The notes beneath the pieces were generated by a model, which searched no databases, had not been told where the DNA came from, and was given only the letters and a program-made list of their open reading frames with translations. A program made the translations under genes and the position numbers. Below are positions 27,244-37,142 of a stretch of DNA of 64,000 nt, piece after piece. The stretch is from Maribacter polysiphoniae (GTDB taxonomy: Bacteria > Bacteroidota > Bacteroidia > Flavobacteriales > Flavobacteriaceae): positions 62,001-126,000 of the forward strand of contig NZ_QGGQ01000011.1 in assembly GCF_003148665.1 (NCBI RefSeq), written 5' to 3'. Position 1 is the stretch's first letter. Each line of letters starts with the position of its first letter.

Positions 27244-28000
27244 CTATAATTTACTGACTTTTAAAGGGTTATTTATTTTTTGGGCAAAATCCTTTAGGTA
27301 AGCATTCCAACTTTCCTTAGTGGTAAATTGTCCACTTTTTTTCCAACCAAAACCAGCGTAATACGTTACACGGCCATCAGCAAATGCACCAGATTAATTA
27401 TGGTATTGTTTTCCCAATTCCCAGGGTTTTCAGCGTAAGGGCCCAATCGTTCAGAGATATCCCAACGTAAAAGAAATTGTCTAATATCAATATCCCCACT
27501 CATACTCCCGGCAACACCCCAGATATCGGTATGCCTAAAAGCTAGATATAGCGCCCTATGACCCCCCATACTCAAAACTGATATTGCTCGATTATTGTTG
27601 GTTGCCCGTGTGTTGTAGGAGGCATAGATTTTTGAAACCAGTTCTTTTGATTTATAGATCCCATACTGCATTGTAACATCAATAGGACTATCAAAATACC
27701 AACTCGTTTTTAGCCATCGGGACAAACAATTATAACATTATACAGGTCGGCATACGATTTAATATTCGGGGCTTTTTTCAACCAATCCTTATGATCACCA
27801 CCTGCTCCTTGCAACAAATACACCTCCGAATATCCTTTACCTTTCTTGGAATATGAATCGGGGGTAATGACCACATTTTTAAGGTCTTTCCCCATAGACG
27901 CACTATGAACCACAAGCGTATCGACCCGTGAGGCGTACGTAAACGTCGATATGCCTAAAAACAGGATTAAACCAATAGCTTATTTAACTGTCATCGTCAT
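27244..28000 (-). pseudogene. Decayed secreted esterase fused to the tail of another gene
   Basis: Remnant of an esterase-D/PF00756-type secreted esterase with three lesions. ATG at 28000 is followed after six codons by an in-frame TAA, yet the frame beyond it continues as a signal peptide (AIGLILFLGISTFTYA) and family sequence (HSASMGKDLKNVVITP, EVYLLQGAGGDHKDWL). A frameshift near 27710 breaks CPDG from SWYFDSPIDV; the second frame holds the nucleophile motif VLSMGGHRALYLAFRH and NTIINLVHLL. There the esterase stops short, and near 27385 another frame takes over with DGRVTYYAGFGWKKSGQFTT and a natural-looking end (PLKVSKL), which from memory resembles the C-terminus of DUF4861 proteins. A deletion thus joined two genes. 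Non-functional as an esterase. Confidence 0.8.
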
Positions 28001-28009
28001 ACTTTTCAA

Positions 28010-29338
28010 TTATTTCTTCATCAAGATTATTTTCTCCAACTCTTCCAAGGTTTTCCCTTTGGTTTCTGGCATCATAAAGGCTACAAACAATAATTGCAGT
28101 ACCATCATTATTGCAAAACAAAGGAATACGACTCCAGGCCCTATCATGGGCTGATTGAATAAATAAGGGATCAACGAAGGGATTAGAGCTGCCAAAATCC
28201 AATGCGTGGAACTACCGAAAGACTGTCCTGAAGCCCTTAAATGATTTGGGAATATTTCGGAAATAAACACCCATATTACCGCACCTTGACCAATGGCATG
28301 TGCCGCTATGAACATAAACAAAAAGATAGGAACAGCCATTCCCGACCAACCTAAAAAGAATGCCGATGACACTAAACTTAGGGATATGATATAGCCTATC
28401 GAACCTATGTACATCAATGTTTTTCGCCCTAGTCTATCAATAAGGAAAACCCCCAACAACGTAAAAACAAGGTTGGTCACACCTATTCCCACACTGCTTA
28501 ACAAGGCGGTACTTTCGCCCAAACCGGCTTCTTCGAAAATTCTTGGGGCGTAATATAAAAATGCATTGATTCCTGAAAATTGATTGAAAAAAGCGATCAA
28601 AAAAGCCAATGTCAAAGGAAATCGATACTTTTTCATAAAGATAGTCTCCGTAGTATCCGTTTCTTCGCTATCACTATGAAAAGCCTTTAATTGCTCATCC
28701 ACGGGAACATCGGGATTGATAATCGCCAATACCTTTTTTGCCTCTTCAATTTTGTGCTTAGCATACAACCATCGTGGACTTTTAGGTACTTTAAGTGCAA
28801 AAAGAATATAGAGCACTGCGGGTATGGCTTCAACACCCACCATCCAACGCCAATCATTTTCCCCAATACCACTTAAAAGGTAATTGGATAAAAATGCAAT
28901 CAAGATTCCAAAGACGATATTGAATTGGTACATCGCCACCAATCGGCCCCTATTTTTCGCAGGAGCAATTTCCGAGATATACGCCGGTGCCGCAATGGTC
29001 GAGGCGCCTACCCCGACACCTCCTATAAAACGAAAGATCGCAAACATCCATGGCCCTGTGGCTAGTCCCGAACCCAATGCTGAAATGGCAAATAAAATAC
29101 CGATAACGATCAATGTATTCTTTCGCCCGTACTTGTTGGTCGGTATACCTCCGAAAATGGCACCTATTACCGTACCCCAAAGTGCCATACCCATGACCAC
29201 CCAACCATGATAAGCGTCGGATGACTCCCATAAGGCTTGTAATTTTTTATCAGCTCCGGAAATAACGACTACATCAAATCCGAATAAAAATCCTGCCAGT
29301 GCTGCGGTTATGGACCATAAAATTATTTTCTTGTTCAT
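28010..29338 (-). CDS. MFS sugar porter
   Basis: A 12-helix inner-membrane sugar:proton symporter (442 residues) of the sugar porter family. Signatures are FGFDVVVISGADKKLQ in helix 1, GRKNTLI after helix 2, PAKNRGRLVAMYQFNIVFGI at helix 4/5, VPKSPRWLYAKHK at the loop (the PESPR-type motif), NQFSGINAFLYYAPRIF in helix 7, DRLGRKTLM after helix 8 and PETKGKTLEELE at the end. Its place between fucose genes suggests that it carries fucose or a related deoxysugar, in addition to the FucP symporter at 37143. The following decayed esterase starts 9 bases after its stop. Confidence 0.93.
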   Translation of the reverse strand: MNKKIILWSITAALAGFLFGFDVVVISGADKKLQALWESSDAYHGWVVMGMALWGTVIGAIFGGIPTNKYGRKNTLIVIGILFAISALGSGLATGPWMFAIFRFIGGVGVGASTIAAPAYISEIAPAKNRGRLVAMYQFNIVFGILIAFLSNYLLSGIGENDWRWMVGVEAIPAVLYILFALKVPKSPRWLYAKHKIEEAKKVLAIINPDVPVDEQLKAFHSDSEETDTTETIFMKKYRFPLTLAFLIAFFNQFSGINAFLYYAPRIFEEAGLGESTALLSSVGIGVTNLVFTLLGVFLIDRLGRKTLMYIGSIGYIISLSLVSSAFFLGWSGMAVPIFLFMFIAAHAIGQGAVIWVFISEIFPNHLRASGQSFGSSTHWILAALIPSLIPYLFNQPMIGPGVVFLCFAIMMVLQLLFVAFMMPETKGKTLEELEKIILMKK

Positions 29339-29381
29339 TTTTATATTGATCTTTGTTGGTTTATAAGTGATTAAAGTTATT

Positions 29382-29964
29382 CTATTGTAATGGAATTACC
29401 ATATTCCATGTTTTTTTACCGTTACCAAAACCTCCAGGACCATCCATGGTAGCAAAAAATATGTGGGTGAGCTTCCCCTTCTCGACAAAGACAAAGGGCC
29501 TTTCCAACCGTCCTTGGCGAATGGTTTTACCATTATCCCATTTAATTGTTTTGGTATATACTTTCGGATTTTTATCTATGAACCAATCAATATCGTTTTT
29601 TGAATGTGCTAAAAGTCCATCGCCTTTGCCCACCGTTATTTTCCCCTTTGGTCTTTTGCAATTATATGATCCCCTGCATCGTCACGCCAAAGGTGGGGGG
29701 CTCAATTTCACCAAAACGCTCCATGGAAAACAAGGGTTCATCACCTACGACGGTATATTCCCCATTGTATTTGGGAGCCGTTGCCACACCGATACCCATA
29801 TCACTATGTTTTATGCCATCTTCCTTATAACTTCGCCCCTTAAAGAGTAGCACCACTAAGCCATCTACCGTATCTAGATTCTCAAATTTGAAGTTGTTGA
29901 ATTGACCTATCCCAAAAAAGTGTGTTGCACAACATAGGACAAGCATATAAATTCTCAAGCTCAT
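29382..29964 (-). pseudogene. Decayed secreted glycoside hydrolase (five-bladed propeller type)
   Basis: A signal peptide (MSLRIYMLVLCCATHFFGIG) leads into the second half of a family-43/117-like propeller: LLFKGRSYKEDGIKHSDMGI, YTVVGDEPLFSMERFGEIE. There the frame is lost at a run of six C (29700-29695), continues in another frame as LWRDDAGDHIIAKDQRG, and is lost again at a run of four A (29642-29639) before VGKGDGLLAHSKNDIDWF and the natural end FFATMDGPGGFGNGKKTWNM. One base added at each run restores a frame of about 190 residues, still far below the roughly 350 of intact relatives, so the middle of the gene is missing. Homopolymer sequencing errors could explain the shifts but not the deletion. 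Confidence 0.75.
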
Positions 29965-30173
29965 TTATCGTTCAGTTTCTAGTTTTTCCCATAAAAATCA
30001 GTATTTGACCAACAATACGATTAAAACCAATAAAACCTCAAAATAGCGAAAATTGTCTGATCCATTATGGGAAGCACCTTAAATTTAACATTCCTTTCCC
30101 CTAGAAGACCCAACTGTTTAAAAAGAATTGAAAATGTCTAATCAATATTGTCAAAATTCGGGCTTTGCCTATT

Positions 30174-31484
30174 TTATAAATAACGTTTCATCAATAGGGC
30201 GGCTCCTAGTGCACTGGCATTTTTTATTGTAGGGAATTCAATTTTTTGTTCAGGCATCATTTGAGTGAGGTTTTCAATAAAAATATCGTTTTTGTTGAAG
30301 CCTCCCGTGACGAAAACCTTTTTAAGATCACTATCTGAATCCAAGATAAGCTGAATACCCTCATATACAAAATGACTTATTTCATAAATCAATTGATGGT
30401 ATGCCGATTCAAAATTATCGTAATGTTTCAATTGGTCCAAATCTGCCATATAATCATTGGGAACGTTATTCGGGAAAAACACCCGCTTTGCCTCCACTAT
30501 GATATCTTTACATAATCGTTTGTCCAATGCAACATTAAGAAAGTAATTTTCAGGAAGATCGAAATGGGTGCAAAATGCTTTTGTATTAATCTCATGAACA
30601 TGCCCTAAAAATTGCATTGACGATTTTACTTGTTGCCTTGATGGCGTCATAAAACACAAACAATTGTTCTTAAGCTGATGCGCTGTCAAGGTTTCCTTAC
30701 TGAACGGATTCATGGTAATGATCCAAGTTCCTGTCGAAAGCAGCACAAAATCCTCATCCCCACTGCTCTCCAACATCGGGATCAAAGACGATGAACTATC
30801 GTGTAAACCTGACCCTACGGCAATAGCCTCCCCATTGACCTGTGCCATTATCGCCTCTTTGCCATTACAAGGTTCGGGTAGCACAATACCTTCTTCCTTC
30901 AACCACGTATGGTATCGCATATTGTCAAAATCCCATATGACAGTATGTGCCCCCAGCGAAGTGAAATCTGCCGTTATTTCCTTAGTAAACAGGTAACTTA
31001 AATACTGCGGGTAGTGTAAAATCGATGCTACATTTTTCCAAACACTGGGCTTTTTGTTTTTCAACCACAACATCTGTAGACCAACATTCAACATGCCATA
31101 CGCCGGAGATGCCGTTTTCCTTGAAAACTCGGCCACCCCCCCATTGGCTTCATACAAATAGTTATAATCGGCCAGATCCAAAGGTTTCAAGTAATTGTAT
31201 AGTGGGGTTAACCGTTTTCCATTTTTATCCAAATAAACCAAGGAAGCGCCATGTGTGGAAAAATTTATGGCCTTGATCTTATAATGTCCACCAACCTGTA
31301 TTTTATGGATTTCCGATAAAATCCATTTTTCAATCGCATCCAAATCATCGCAGGGAAAGCCGTCATCATCCGCTACTTCCTCAAATTGAATATAGTTTTC
31401 ATATACGACCTCAAAAGATTCATCAAATAAAAATATTTTTTTATTTGTCTTACCAATGTCTATAACTGCTATTACTTTCTTCAC
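30174..31484 (-). CDS. FGGY-family sugar kinase, probable L-fuculokinase/rhamnulokinase
   Basis: An ATP-dependent carbohydrate kinase of 436 residues, slightly short for the FGGY family. The phosphate loop DIGKTNKKIFLFD is at residues 9-21. Further features are FSTHGASLVYLD near 90, YLSYLFTKEITADFTSLGAH near 165-185, GSGLHDSSSSLIPML with the catalytic Asp near 227, LLSTGTWIITMNPF near 248, and the C-terminal VFVTGGFNKNDIFIENL and NASALGAALLMKR. Placed right after fucI, it should phosphorylate L-fuculose; the sequence alone does not separate fuculose from rhamnulose. The kinase product feeds the aldolase at 33450. Confidence 0.88.
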   Translation of the reverse strand: MKKVIAVIDIGKTNKKIFLFDESFEVVYENYIQFEEVADDDGFPCDDLDAIEKWILSEIHKIQVGGHYKIKAINFSTHGASLVYLDKNGKRLTPLYNYLKPLDLADYNYLYEANGGVAEFSRKTASPAYGMLNVGLQMLWLKNKKPSVWKNVASILHYPQYLSYLFTKEITADFTSLGAHTVIWDFDNMRYHTWLKEEGIVLPEPCNGKEAIMAQVNGEAIAVGSGLHDSSSSLIPMLESSGDEDFVLLSTGTWIITMNPFSKETLTAHQLKNNCLCFMTPSRQQVKSSMQFLGHVHEINTKAFCTHFDLPENYFLNVALDKRLCKDIIVEAKRVFFPNNVPNDYMADLDQLKHYDNFESAYHQLIYEISHFVYEGIQLILDSDSDLKKVFVTGGFNKNDIFIENLTQMMPEQKIEFPTIKNASALGAALLMKRYL

Positions 31485-31640
31485 ACTTAAAAACTTATAG
31501 ATGAAAAAGTTCCCCTCTTAATCGTTTTAAAAAACAAGAGGGGAAAACTTAATCATCGCTTATGGAGGAAAATCGGTGCTTAAAAACTAATTCAAACTAA
31601 TATAACTCAACATATCGCACCTATTTTCTTTCCATATTCC

Positions 31641-33428
31641 TTATCCTTTAAAACCGTATAGTGGTCCATAATTCTCACAAGCCCGATAATCGGCCCCTTC
31701 AAGACCTTCACCGAAAGCAGACCATGCACTAGGCCTAAATACATCATTCTCATCAACGTTGTGCATGTTTACGGGTATTCTTAACATTGATGCCAGGGAA
31801 ATTAAATCAGCCCCAATATGGCCATGGGAAATTGCACCGTGGTTAGCTCCCCATTTAGCCATTACAGTATATACATCCTTAAAGAAACCTTTTCCCGTAG
31901 TTCTTGGCACAAACCAAGTTGTTGGCCAGGTTGGGTCGGTTCTTTCATTCAAGACTGTATGAATATCCTCTGGCAATTCCACACTCCATCCTTCAACCAA
32001 TTGTAAAACCGGTCCAATCCCTTTAATCAGGTTAACGCGACACATGGTTAACGGCATAGTGCCCTTAGTTAAAAACTGGGATGAAAATCCACCGCCCCTA
32101 AAATATTCAGTGGTAGCTGGTGGCCATTTGGTGTTATCCAAACATCTCTGAACATCTTCTTCCGTAATATCCCAAAATGCTTTCATGGTTGGGTTCCCAT
32201 CAGCATCCAATTGTTGGGCCGTAGCATCTAAAGTGGTAGAACCCGAGTTAATCAAGTGAATAATACCATTTTCGGCAAGACCCGTTAATTTTTTTCCTGT
32301 TACACGTTCAACAGATTCCGGACTCCAATAGGTACGTACATCGGAGAACAACTGTGCTTTGTTAGTCAATAAATGACCAAACAACATGGAAATAGCGTTC
32401 AAACAATCGTTTTCTGTAGCGAATATATAGGCCTGACGAATACCGTTCCAGTCAAAGGATGAGTTTAAAATAGACTCTGTAAAATCAGCATTGGGTTGGT
32501 AATCGGTCCATTGACGTTGTCCTTGGAAACCTCCCATAATGGCGTTTCGTCCCTTGGATTCCTCACCAAATCCCATCTCTTTCAACTTAGGGTTTCCGTT
32601 CATTAAATCTTTACAGATTAAAGTCATTTTCACAACCTTCTCCCACTCTTCATCTTTTTGTTCACGGGATTTCTGACTTTTAGGATTGTTCCTATCTTCA
32701 CCTTCCTTACAATTTTCTTTGGTCCAGGCGAGTGCTTTTGCATACTCCTCTTGGTCGAAAATATTATTTTCAATTCGTCGCAAAAGTTCAACAGATTCCA
32801 CAAACTCTGCCCTAACCCCTAAATAATCCTGTAAAAAGTTCACATCGACCATGGAACCCGCAATTCCCATAGAGCTATAGCCTATGGATAAATACGATTT
32901 CCCTTTCATTTGGGCAACCGCCAAGGCACCCTTTACGAAACGGATAATTTTTTCAGAAACATCTTGAGGAATGGTTTTATCGCCACCATCCTGAACCTCT
33001 TTTCCATAAATTCCAAAAGCCGGTAATCCTTTTTGGGAATACCCCGCCAATGCAGCAGCCAAATAAACCGCTCCTGGCCTTTCGGTACCATTAAATCCCC
33101 AAACCGCTTTCGGTATTAAAGGATCGGCATCCATAACTTCGGTACCATAGCACCAACAAGGGGTTACCGTTAAAGAAACCTCTACACCTTCCCTTTTGAA
33201 TTTATCCGCACAAACTGCTGCATCGGCAACACCACCAATGGTAGTGTCTGCAATAACACATTCTATTTTTTCCCCACTTGGAAAACGCAATGTGTCCTGT
33301 ATTAATTTTGCAGCCGCTTTGGCCATATCCATACATTGAACCTCTAAAGATTCCCTAACTCCTAATTCACGTCCGTCGATTACAGGACGAATACCTACTT
33401 TTGGCAGTCTGCCTATTAGTCTACTCAT
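31641..33428 (-). CDS. fucI: L-fucose isomerase FucI
   Basis: Converts L-fucose to L-fuculose with Mn(II), the first step inside the cell. The 595 residues match the 591 of E. coli FucI closely from end to end by memory: [20 protein letters not shown] at residues 8-27, [50 protein letters not shown], the active-site [10 protein letters not shown] and [60 protein letters not shown] and [18 protein letters not shown] with a metal-ligand His. It is 21 bases after the aldolase gene and shares its transcript. Cytoplasmic hexamer in the known family. Confidence 0.98.
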   Translation of the reverse strand: MSRLIGRLPKVGIRPVIDGRELGVRESLEVQCMDMAKAAAKLIQDTLRFPSGEKIECVIADTTIGGVADAAVCADKFKREGVEVSLTVTPCWCYGTEVMDADPLIPKAVWGFNGTERPGAVYLAAALAGYSQKGLPAFGIYGKEVQDGGDKTIPQDVSEKIIRFVKGALAVAQMKGKSYLSIGYSSMGIAGSMVDVNFLQDYLGVRAEFVESVELLRRIENNIFDQEEYAKALAWTKENCKEGEDRNNPKSQKSREQKDEEWEKVVKMTLICKDLMNGNPKLKEMGFGEESKGRNAIMGGFQGQRQWTDYQPNADFTESILNSSFDWNGIRQAYIFATENDCLNAISMLFGHLLTNKAQLFSDVRTYWSPESVERVTGKKLTGLAENGIIHLINSGSTTLDATAQQLDADGNPTMKAFWDITEEDVQRCLDNTKWPPATTEYFRGGGFSSQFLTKGTMPLTMCRVNLIKGIGPVLQLVEGWSVELPEDIHTVLNERTDPTWPTTWFVPRTTGKGFFKDVYTVMAKWGANHGAISHGHIGADLISLASMLRIPVNMHNVDENDVFRPSAWSAFGEGLEGADYRACENYGPLYGFKG

Positions 33429-33449
33429 ATTTGGATAAGTTTTATGTTT

Positions 33450-34244
33450 CTAGGTGAATTGTTCCAATTCCACCAACTGTTCGTTCGATAATCCTGCAGG
33501 TTTAAAACCTGCTGCCCAGCACATCATTAACAATTTTGCGCCTTTGTTGGCCACGTCTAAAAAGTCCCAAGCTTTCATAACATCCGGGGCGGTAGTGGTT
33601 GCACCATGCTTTTCCCATAATGAAACATTCCTGGTTTTGAAGGCTTCAATCGTCACTTTTGCCAATTCTGCCGTACTGGACAAGGCATAAGGCGTACAGT
33701 GAATACCTTTAGGTACGAATACTTTTACCTCTGGACACATCATCCAAATTTGTCTATTCAACTCTTCCTCATCATCGAACAACTCGTGGTGACTCATACA
33801 GATCAACTCCAACGGATGCGTATGTACTACCGCTAAGTTCTCTGGGTGATGTTGTGAATTGAACAAATGAATACTGGCATGGGAGATCAACTCGCAGGTA
33901 GGCCCAAAATTCTCCTGTTTTCCGCCCCAAATAATCGAATAGGCCGTAGCATCCTCATTGATGTAAAGAATACAGGATACTTCATCAAGTTTATCTACTA
34001 AATCGCGTAAATAGCATCCAGTTCCTGTTATGTAAATAACAAACCCCGCCGCTCCTTTGGGAAAATCGAAAGCCACTTCCGTACCAATTCCCTCAACTTC
34101 TTCCTTTGTAAAAAAAGATGTTAGATTCATCGATATATTTCCAGCGTTTCGCTCCGCCCATTCGCGTTGCCATAAATAGCCTGCTACTTCTGAGACCTTT
34201 TTTAATTCTGTTTCTACCTGATTGGGGAGTTTTAAGGTTTTCAT
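33450..34244 (-). CDS. Class II aldolase, RhaD-like (L-fuculose/L-rhamnulose-1-phosphate aldolase)
   Basis: A zinc-dependent class II aldolase of 264 residues that should split the ketose-1-phosphate into DHAP and L-lactaldehyde. The sequence follows RhaD more than FucA: QREWAERNAGNISMNLT near residue 27, VIYITGTGCYLRDL near 88, AYSIIWGGKQENFGPTCELI near 115, LAVVHTHPLELICMS with zinc ligands near 145, and VSLWEKHGATTTAPD near 213. FucA-type enzymes are only about 215 residues long. In this operon with FucI it presumably takes fuculose-1-phosphate, or both sugars. First gene of the minus-strand fuc operon, divergent from the AraC gene. Confidence 0.9.
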   Translation of the reverse strand: MKTLKLPNQVETELKKVSEVAGYLWQREWAERNAGNISMNLTSFFTKEEVEGIGTEVAFDFPKGAAGFVIYITGTGCYLRDLVDKLDEVSCILYINEDATAYSIIWGGKQENFGPTCELISHASIHLFNSQHHPENLAVVHTHPLELICMSHHELFDDEEELNRQIWMMCPEVKVFVPKGIHCTPYALSSTAELAKVTIEAFKTRNVSLWEKHGATTTAPDVMKAWDFLDVANKGAKLLMMCWAAGFKPAGLSNEQLVELEQFT

Positions 34245-34269
34245 ACTTTTTAAATAAGCTTTATACTAA

Positions 34270-34321
34270 CAAAAATACCTAAGCAATAAGGTTTTAGAAA
34301 TATGTAAAACATGTATTTTTG
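34270..34321. promoter_or_regulatory. Divergent promoters with a shared palindrome
   Basis: The 102-base gap between the aldolase and AraC genes holds a TATTTTTG -7 box on each strand (minus, 34277-34270; plus, 34314-34321). Next to the plus box is the palindrome-like ATGTAAAACAT at 34302-34312, extended to ATATGTAAAACATGTAT. It would lie upstream of both promoters and is a candidate site for the AraC protein. Confidence 0.45.
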
Positions 34322-34346
34322 TATCTGATTTAAACATTGGGCACAA

Positions 34347-35246
34347 ATGAAACTTGTTAAGGACATTGAATTGGGCGACCCATCATCCAACAAGCAAAAT
34401 TTCATCGGCCTTAAATTGAACCTGTTGTGCTGCAGGTATTGGCTGCTGGACCTATGGGATTGCCACGATATGGTTTTCCCTTTTTGGAGGCTTTATTGGA
34501 ATAAGAACGCGGGCGGTGAGTTAATACACCAAAACAAGGTGTACACCATGACCCCCAACTGCCTGTATATAATTCCCCCATTCACCTCTTTCTCATCCCA
34601 TTATACCAAGAACCACAGGTACAATGACGGCATTCATGTTTCTGGGAAACACCTTACAAACGACTACATTGAAAAAGAATACGAAGACAACCATTTGATA
34701 CACTTCTTCGTCCATTTTAACCTAGGTGTCCCCTTCGACAATGTATATCCCGGAGTTTTTAAAATTGAATTAACTGATTATCTTGAAGATAGGTTGCATT
34801 ACTTGATAGAAAGGTTAAAAATAGAAAACAAGGATTTCAAACTAACCTTCAATTTGAAATTACACGCTTTCATAAAAGAATCACTCACCAATATCGGACC
34901 TGAACTATGGAAGGTCATCAATATGGATGAACGGGTGTTGAAGGTCATTCGCTATATTGAAATCAATATTGAACAAAAACTGAGCAACCCTAAAATGGCC
35001 GAGATTGCAAATATGGCCCCAAACTCATTTGCCCGACTATTCAAGGAAGAAATGAATATAACCATCCAGAATTTCATTCAAAACAGAAAAATGGCAAAAG
35101 CCTGTGATATTTTTGAGCAAACCAATGATTCCATAGAGGAGGTTTCCTTTAAACTTGGTTTTTCCGACAGGTATCATTTCTCAAGGGTGTTCAAATCCGT
35201 AATAGGATTGACCCCAGCCACTTATAGATCGGGAAGATATACCTAA
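34347..35246 (+). CDS. AraC-family regulator of the fucose locus
   Basis: A 299-residue AraC/XylS regulator. The N-terminal cupin-like part has DCHDMVFPFWRLYWNKNAGG, TMTPNCLYIIPPFTSFSSHY and HFFVHFNLGVPFD, the layout of a sugar-binding domain. The C-terminal HTH reads VIRYIEINIEQKLSNPKMAEIANMAPNSFARLFKEEM and SIEEVSFKLGFSDRYHFSRVFKSVIGLTPATYR. It is transcribed away from the aldolase-fucI-kinase operon across a 102-base gap and toward aldA, so it probably activates both sides when fucose or a fucose product is present. Confidence 0.9.
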   Translation: MKLVKDIELGDPSSNKQNFIGLKLNLLCCRYWLLDLWDCHDMVFPFWRLYWNKNAGGELIHQNKVYTMTPNCLYIIPPFTSFSSHYTKNHRYNDGIHVSGKHLTNDYIEKEYEDNHLIHFFVHFNLGVPFDNVYPGVFKIELTDYLEDRLHYLIERLKIENKDFKLTFNLKLHAFIKESLTNIGPELWKVINMDERVLKVIRYIEINIEQKLSNPKMAEIANMAPNSFARLFKEEMNITIQNFIQNRKMAKACDIFEQTNDSIEEVSFKLGFSDRYHFSRVFKSVIGLTPATYRSGRYT

Positions 35247-35440
35247 TCACCAAAAAGCCAAGTCCTTCATCCCCTTCCACAGCCTATACCCCTTCGGGTT
35301 ACCCCCCTATGGAAATCACATATCCCAATCCTTTCCTTTCAACAATTGAATTGGGATAATCGTTCAATTAATTAGAATACCGACCAGGAAGCCCCTTGTT
35401 TAATGTTTGAATTCTTCATATTATTGATTGTAATAGATAA
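35247..35440. other. Leader DNA upstream of aldA, no gene
   Basis: With the regulatory site at 35441-35470 and the leader to 35584, this makes a 338-base gap between the AraC gene and aldA. I see no coding frame and no strong terminator after the AraC gene. Confidence 0.35.
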
Positions 35441-35470
35441 ACACAAATATTGTGTGATAAATTAAATTTG
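35441..35470 (+). promoter_or_regulatory. aldA promoter box with an overlapping inverted repeat
   Basis: TAAATTTG at 35463-35470 fits the TAnnTTTG -7 box. In place of a -33 TTG there is the inverted repeat ACACAA-ATA-TTGTGT (35441-35455), a CRP-like half-site layout followed by GATA. An activator bound here would sit where the -33 element is missing. A related 20-bp palindrome lies at 63253. Confidence 0.5.
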
Positions 35471-35584
35471 TTAAGCCTTTTATTGCCAAATAATTGAAGA
35501 TTCTTTATTTCATTAGGATAAAAGCATTAAAATATATTAGTCAGTTGCCACTTCGTGCCTGACGATTAACTAAAAACTTAACAA

Positions 35585-37024
35585 ATGAAAGAATTCAATC
35601 AATTTATAAACGGAAAATTCGTGAAATCGACTTCTACCGAAACGATAGAGGTTGTAAACCCTTGTACCGAGGAAGTACTGGCACTTATTCCCAAAGGCTC
35701 TGCAACAGACGCCGAAAATGCACTACAGGCGGCCCAAGCCTCCCAACACGCATGGAAATCCTTGACGGCTATTGAAAGAGCTGGCTTTTTGAATAAAATG
35801 GCCCATATTATTCGCGAGAATAGGATCTTTTTGGCAGAGACCCTAGCTTCGGAACAAGCCAAAGTATTAGGCTTGGCCCAAGTTGAAATCGATGTGACTG
35901 CGGACTATTTTGATTACAATGCTGGTTGGGCCAGAAGAATAGAAGGCGAGATAATCCAAAGTGACCGTAAAAAAGAGCACATCTTTTTACATAAGGCCCC
36001 TATAGGGGTTGCTGTAGGTATTTTACCATGGAATTTCCCTTTCTTTGTAATGGCCAGAAAAGTAGCCCCCTCCTTGGTAACAGGGAATACCTGCGTTATA
36101 AAACCAAGTTGTGAGGCCCCTAATACCGTAATGGAATTTGCCAAGCTGATCGCTGAGATAGGCTTACCTGCCGGTGTTCTAAACTTTGTATGTGGCTCAG
36201 GAAGTATTGTGGGAAACACGCTTACCAAAAGCCCCATCACCGGAATTGTCAGTTTAACGGGTAGCGTATATGCCGGACAAAAAATAATGGAGGCCGCAGC
36301 TGAGAACATTACCAAAGTTTCTTTGGAATTGGGAGGGAAAGCCCCCGCCATTGTATGTGCGGATGCCAACATGGATTTAGCCGTTGAAGCTGTCGTATCA
36401 TCAAGGGTCATATTTAGCGGCCAAGTATGTAACTGCGCCGAACGTGCCTACGTGGAAGATTCCATCTATGATGAATTCATGGATAAGGTTGCTAAAAAAA
36501 TGTCCGAACTTAAGGTTGAGGATGCTTTTTCCACAAACAGTCCAGATATGAGTAGTTTGGTATCGAAAGATCAAGTGGACAAGGTTTCCGAAATTGTTGA
36601 ATATGCCAAAAAGGAAGGCGCCCAAGTTGTTGTCGGAGGTACCCGTTCCAATCAATTTGACAAAGGTTATTTTTACCAACCAACATTGCTCACCAATGTT
36701 ACACAGGATATGCAAATTATTAAAGAGGAAGTTTTTGGACCCGTACTACCTGTCATGAAATTCAGTAGCTTAGACGAGGCAATTGCTTTGGCCAATGATT
36801 GTGAATATGGCTTAACATCCTCGATATTCTCTGAAAACTTCAATAAGGTAATGCATGCCTGTGAAGAACTCGAATTTGGTGAAACCTATGTAAACAGGGA
36901 ACATTTTGAGGCCATTCAAGGTTTTCATGCTGGATGGAAAAAATCGGGACTAGGAGGCGCGGATGGTAAACACGGCATGGAAGAGTACTTACAGACCAAA
37001 GTCATCTACGCACAATACAGATAG
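35585..37024 (+). CDS. aldA: Lactaldehyde dehydrogenase AldA
   Basis: Oxidises L-lactaldehyde to L-lactate with NAD+. The 479 residues equal the length of E. coli AldA, and the C-terminal third matches it nearly word for word by memory (YVNREHFEAIQGFHAGWKKS, GGADGKHGMEEYLQTKVIYA). The ALDH active site is complete: VAVGILPWNFPFFVMARKV for NAD, SLTGSVYAGQKI, the general base in VSLELGGKAPAIV, and the catalytic Cys in FSGQVCNCAERAYV near residue 285. It takes the aldolase product of the fuc pathway and passes lactate to LutABC downstream. A hairpin terminator follows at 37047. Confidence 0.95.
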   Translation: MKEFNQFINGKFVKSTSTETIEVVNPCTEEVLALIPKGSATDAENALQAAQASQHAWKSLTAIERAGFLNKMAHIIRENRIFLAETLASEQAKVLGLAQVEIDVTADYFDYNAGWARRIEGEIIQSDRKKEHIFLHKAPIGVAVGILPWNFPFFVMARKVAPSLVTGNTCVIKPSCEAPNTVMEFAKLIAEIGLPAGVLNFVCGSGSIVGNTLTKSPITGIVSLTGSVYAGQKIMEAAAENITKVSLELGGKAPAIVCADANMDLAVEAVVSSRVIFSGQVCNCAERAYVEDSIYDEFMDKVAKKMSELKVEDAFSTNSPDMSSLVSKDQVDKVSEIVEYAKKEGAQVVVGGTRSNQFDKGYFYQPTLLTNVTQDMQIIKEEVFGPVLPVMKFSSLDEAIALANDCEYGLTSSIFSENFNKVMHACEELEFGETYVNREHFEAIQGFHAGWKKSGLGGADGKHGMEEYLQTKVIYAQYR

Positions 37025-37046
37025 ATGTACCCATAAGTTAAGAAAC

Positions 37047-37110
37047 AAAAAGCACTTGTTAATTCAAAGATCCCCCAATCTATTTTCAAAACAGTGCTTT
37101 TTGTCTTTTT
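37047..37110 (+). terminator. Hairpin terminator between aldA and fucP
   Basis: A 10-bp stem, AAAAAGCACT at 37047-37056 and AGTGCTTTTT at 37093-37102, with a 36-base loop and a following TGTCTTTTT. The long loop makes it weaker than a classical terminator, so partial read-through into fucP is likely. Confidence 0.55.
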
Positions 37111-37142
37111 ATCCTTAACCCAAATATTAAACCAGTGTTAGA

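Noticed and set aside
27366-27913. Two separate short genes on the minus strand
   Set aside because: Together they read as one esterase broken by a frameshift, so they were merged into a single pseudogene.
23738-34244. Full polysaccharide utilisation locus
   Set aside because: No susC/susD pair or intact glycoside hydrolase is present in this stretch; only monosaccharide catabolism and remnants are.
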